64,000 nt of DNA from Cydia pomonella. Its lineage: Eukaryota; Arthropoda; Insecta; Lepidoptera; Tortricidae. The stretch is taken from assembly GCF_033807575.1 (NCBI RefSeq), contig NC_084726.1, positions 682,001 to 746,000 on the forward strand, in the 5' to 3' direction. Shown here piece by piece: positions 63,530 to 64,000 of the stretch. The position numbers and the translations under genes were made by a program. Numbering within the stretch: position 1 is the first letter of the stretch; the number at the start of each line of letters is the position of its first letter. Under the pieces are notes generated by a model. It ran no database searches. It saw nothing but the letters and a program-made list of their open reading frames with translations, and had not been told where the DNA came from.

Positions 63530-64000
63530 AATGATGAAATTCAGGCAGTCCAACTGACTTTTTAGTATCTGAAGGTCTAGTGTATCATGACAGCAAAATA
63601 TTCGTTAACTATTCGATGACGTTAGGTGAGAAAACTACTCGGAAACTAAAAACCTATACTTTTTAGTTAACATGCGAGTGTGACATGCAACCTCAAACTC
63701 GTCCTTTACGAAAGATAGCTCATTTTGACAGTAATTTACCTTTTTCGTATGTTGGTAGAACTGGGTGGTATAGGTGGCCAAATTACGAAGTACAGCCCAT
63801 GAGGGATCTTCGAGCGTAATAAGATCACCACTTAATTGGTTCGCGTTATATTTCGGTTGAATAAATGCAGTGGTCGGCAACCTTTAAGCAGCCAATGCAC
63901 ATTGTTTATAATTTGCAACTTTATCACTATATCTGATAATTTATTATTATGCAAAGAGCACTCGACAATGTCAACGACGACTGACAACGACAACAATTGT
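63530..64000. other. no gene seen
   Basis: An 81-codon minus-strand frame (63635-63880) has no recognised domain. Nothing else was identified to the window end. Confidence 0.35.

Noticed and set aside
1..64000. CRISPR array, operons, bacterial insertion sequences, rRNA genes
   Set aside because: No regularly spaced identical repeats with unique spacers, no ribosome-binding-site context and no rRNA core sequence were seen. The sequence is clearly from an insect nucleus.
1..64000. LTR retrotransposons or endogenous viral genes
   Set aside because: No gag, protease or integrase motifs, primer-binding sites or paired long terminal repeats were recognised. The reverse-transcriptase signals all belong to non-LTR elements.

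Overview
The window looks like non-coding nuclear DNA of a lepidopteran insect (moth or butterfly). It is AT-rich, has no operon-like gene packing, and is crowded with retroelement tails, tRNA-derived SINEs and palindromic MITEs of kinds I recognise from lepidopteran genomes. There are TTAGG-type telomere-like units at two places. I cannot name the species. I found no complete host protein gene in 64 kb. The best candidate for host coding sequence is one short, GC-rich first exon on the minus strand near 9.4 kb. Weaker exon-like stretches lie near 42.5 kb and 58.3 kb. The window is therefore best read as an intergenic or long-intron region built mostly from transposon remains. Layout: 0-4.3 kb holds a MITE, LINE remnants and a LINE fragment split by a later insertion. 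6-8.5 kb holds a full-length tRNA-derived SINE (called SINE-1 here), a second tRNA-like SINE and a TTAA-flanked MITE. 9.36-9.47 kb is the candidate exon. 11.9-13.0 kb holds a row of hairpins and two head-to-head tRNA-like genes forming a large inverted repeat. 15.3-16.6 kb has a 5'-truncated RTE-like LINE with a 13-bp target-site duplication (TSD), followed by a copy of SINE-2. 16.6-17.2 kb is a MITE cluster. 17.8-20 kb contains interrupted dispersed repeats. 21.5-23.3 kb contains a modular foldback element (A) and two MITEs. 31.4-32.2 kb contains a second foldback element (B) of the same family. 33.7-38.9 kb mixes SINE-2, MITEs, three AACCGGTT palindromes and LINE 3' ends. 39-42 kb has a second RTE-like insertion, SINE-1, a perfect 31-bp hairpin and a 169-bp GT/GC microsatellite. 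43-49 kb holds dispersed repeats and two LINE 3' ends with open frames, one flanked by a perfect 60-bp direct repeat. 50-56 kb stacks LINE ends, SINE-1 pieces and a MITE nested inside another MITE. 57-63.5 kb holds a possible third foldback element, SINE-2 copies, more LINE ends and a hAT-like MITE with 8-bp TSDs. How the parts work together: the LINE fragments supply the reverse-transcriptase (RT) machinery type that presumably mobilised the SINEs, and the palindromic elements would have needed transposases encoded elsewhere. None of the elements seen here can move by itself. The most unusual items are the paired foldback elements A and B built from roughly 17-bp tandem modules, the 60-bp TSD, the tRNA-like inverted pair and the hairpin row. 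All family assignments are from reading the sequence and from memory of repeat families; no database search was run.
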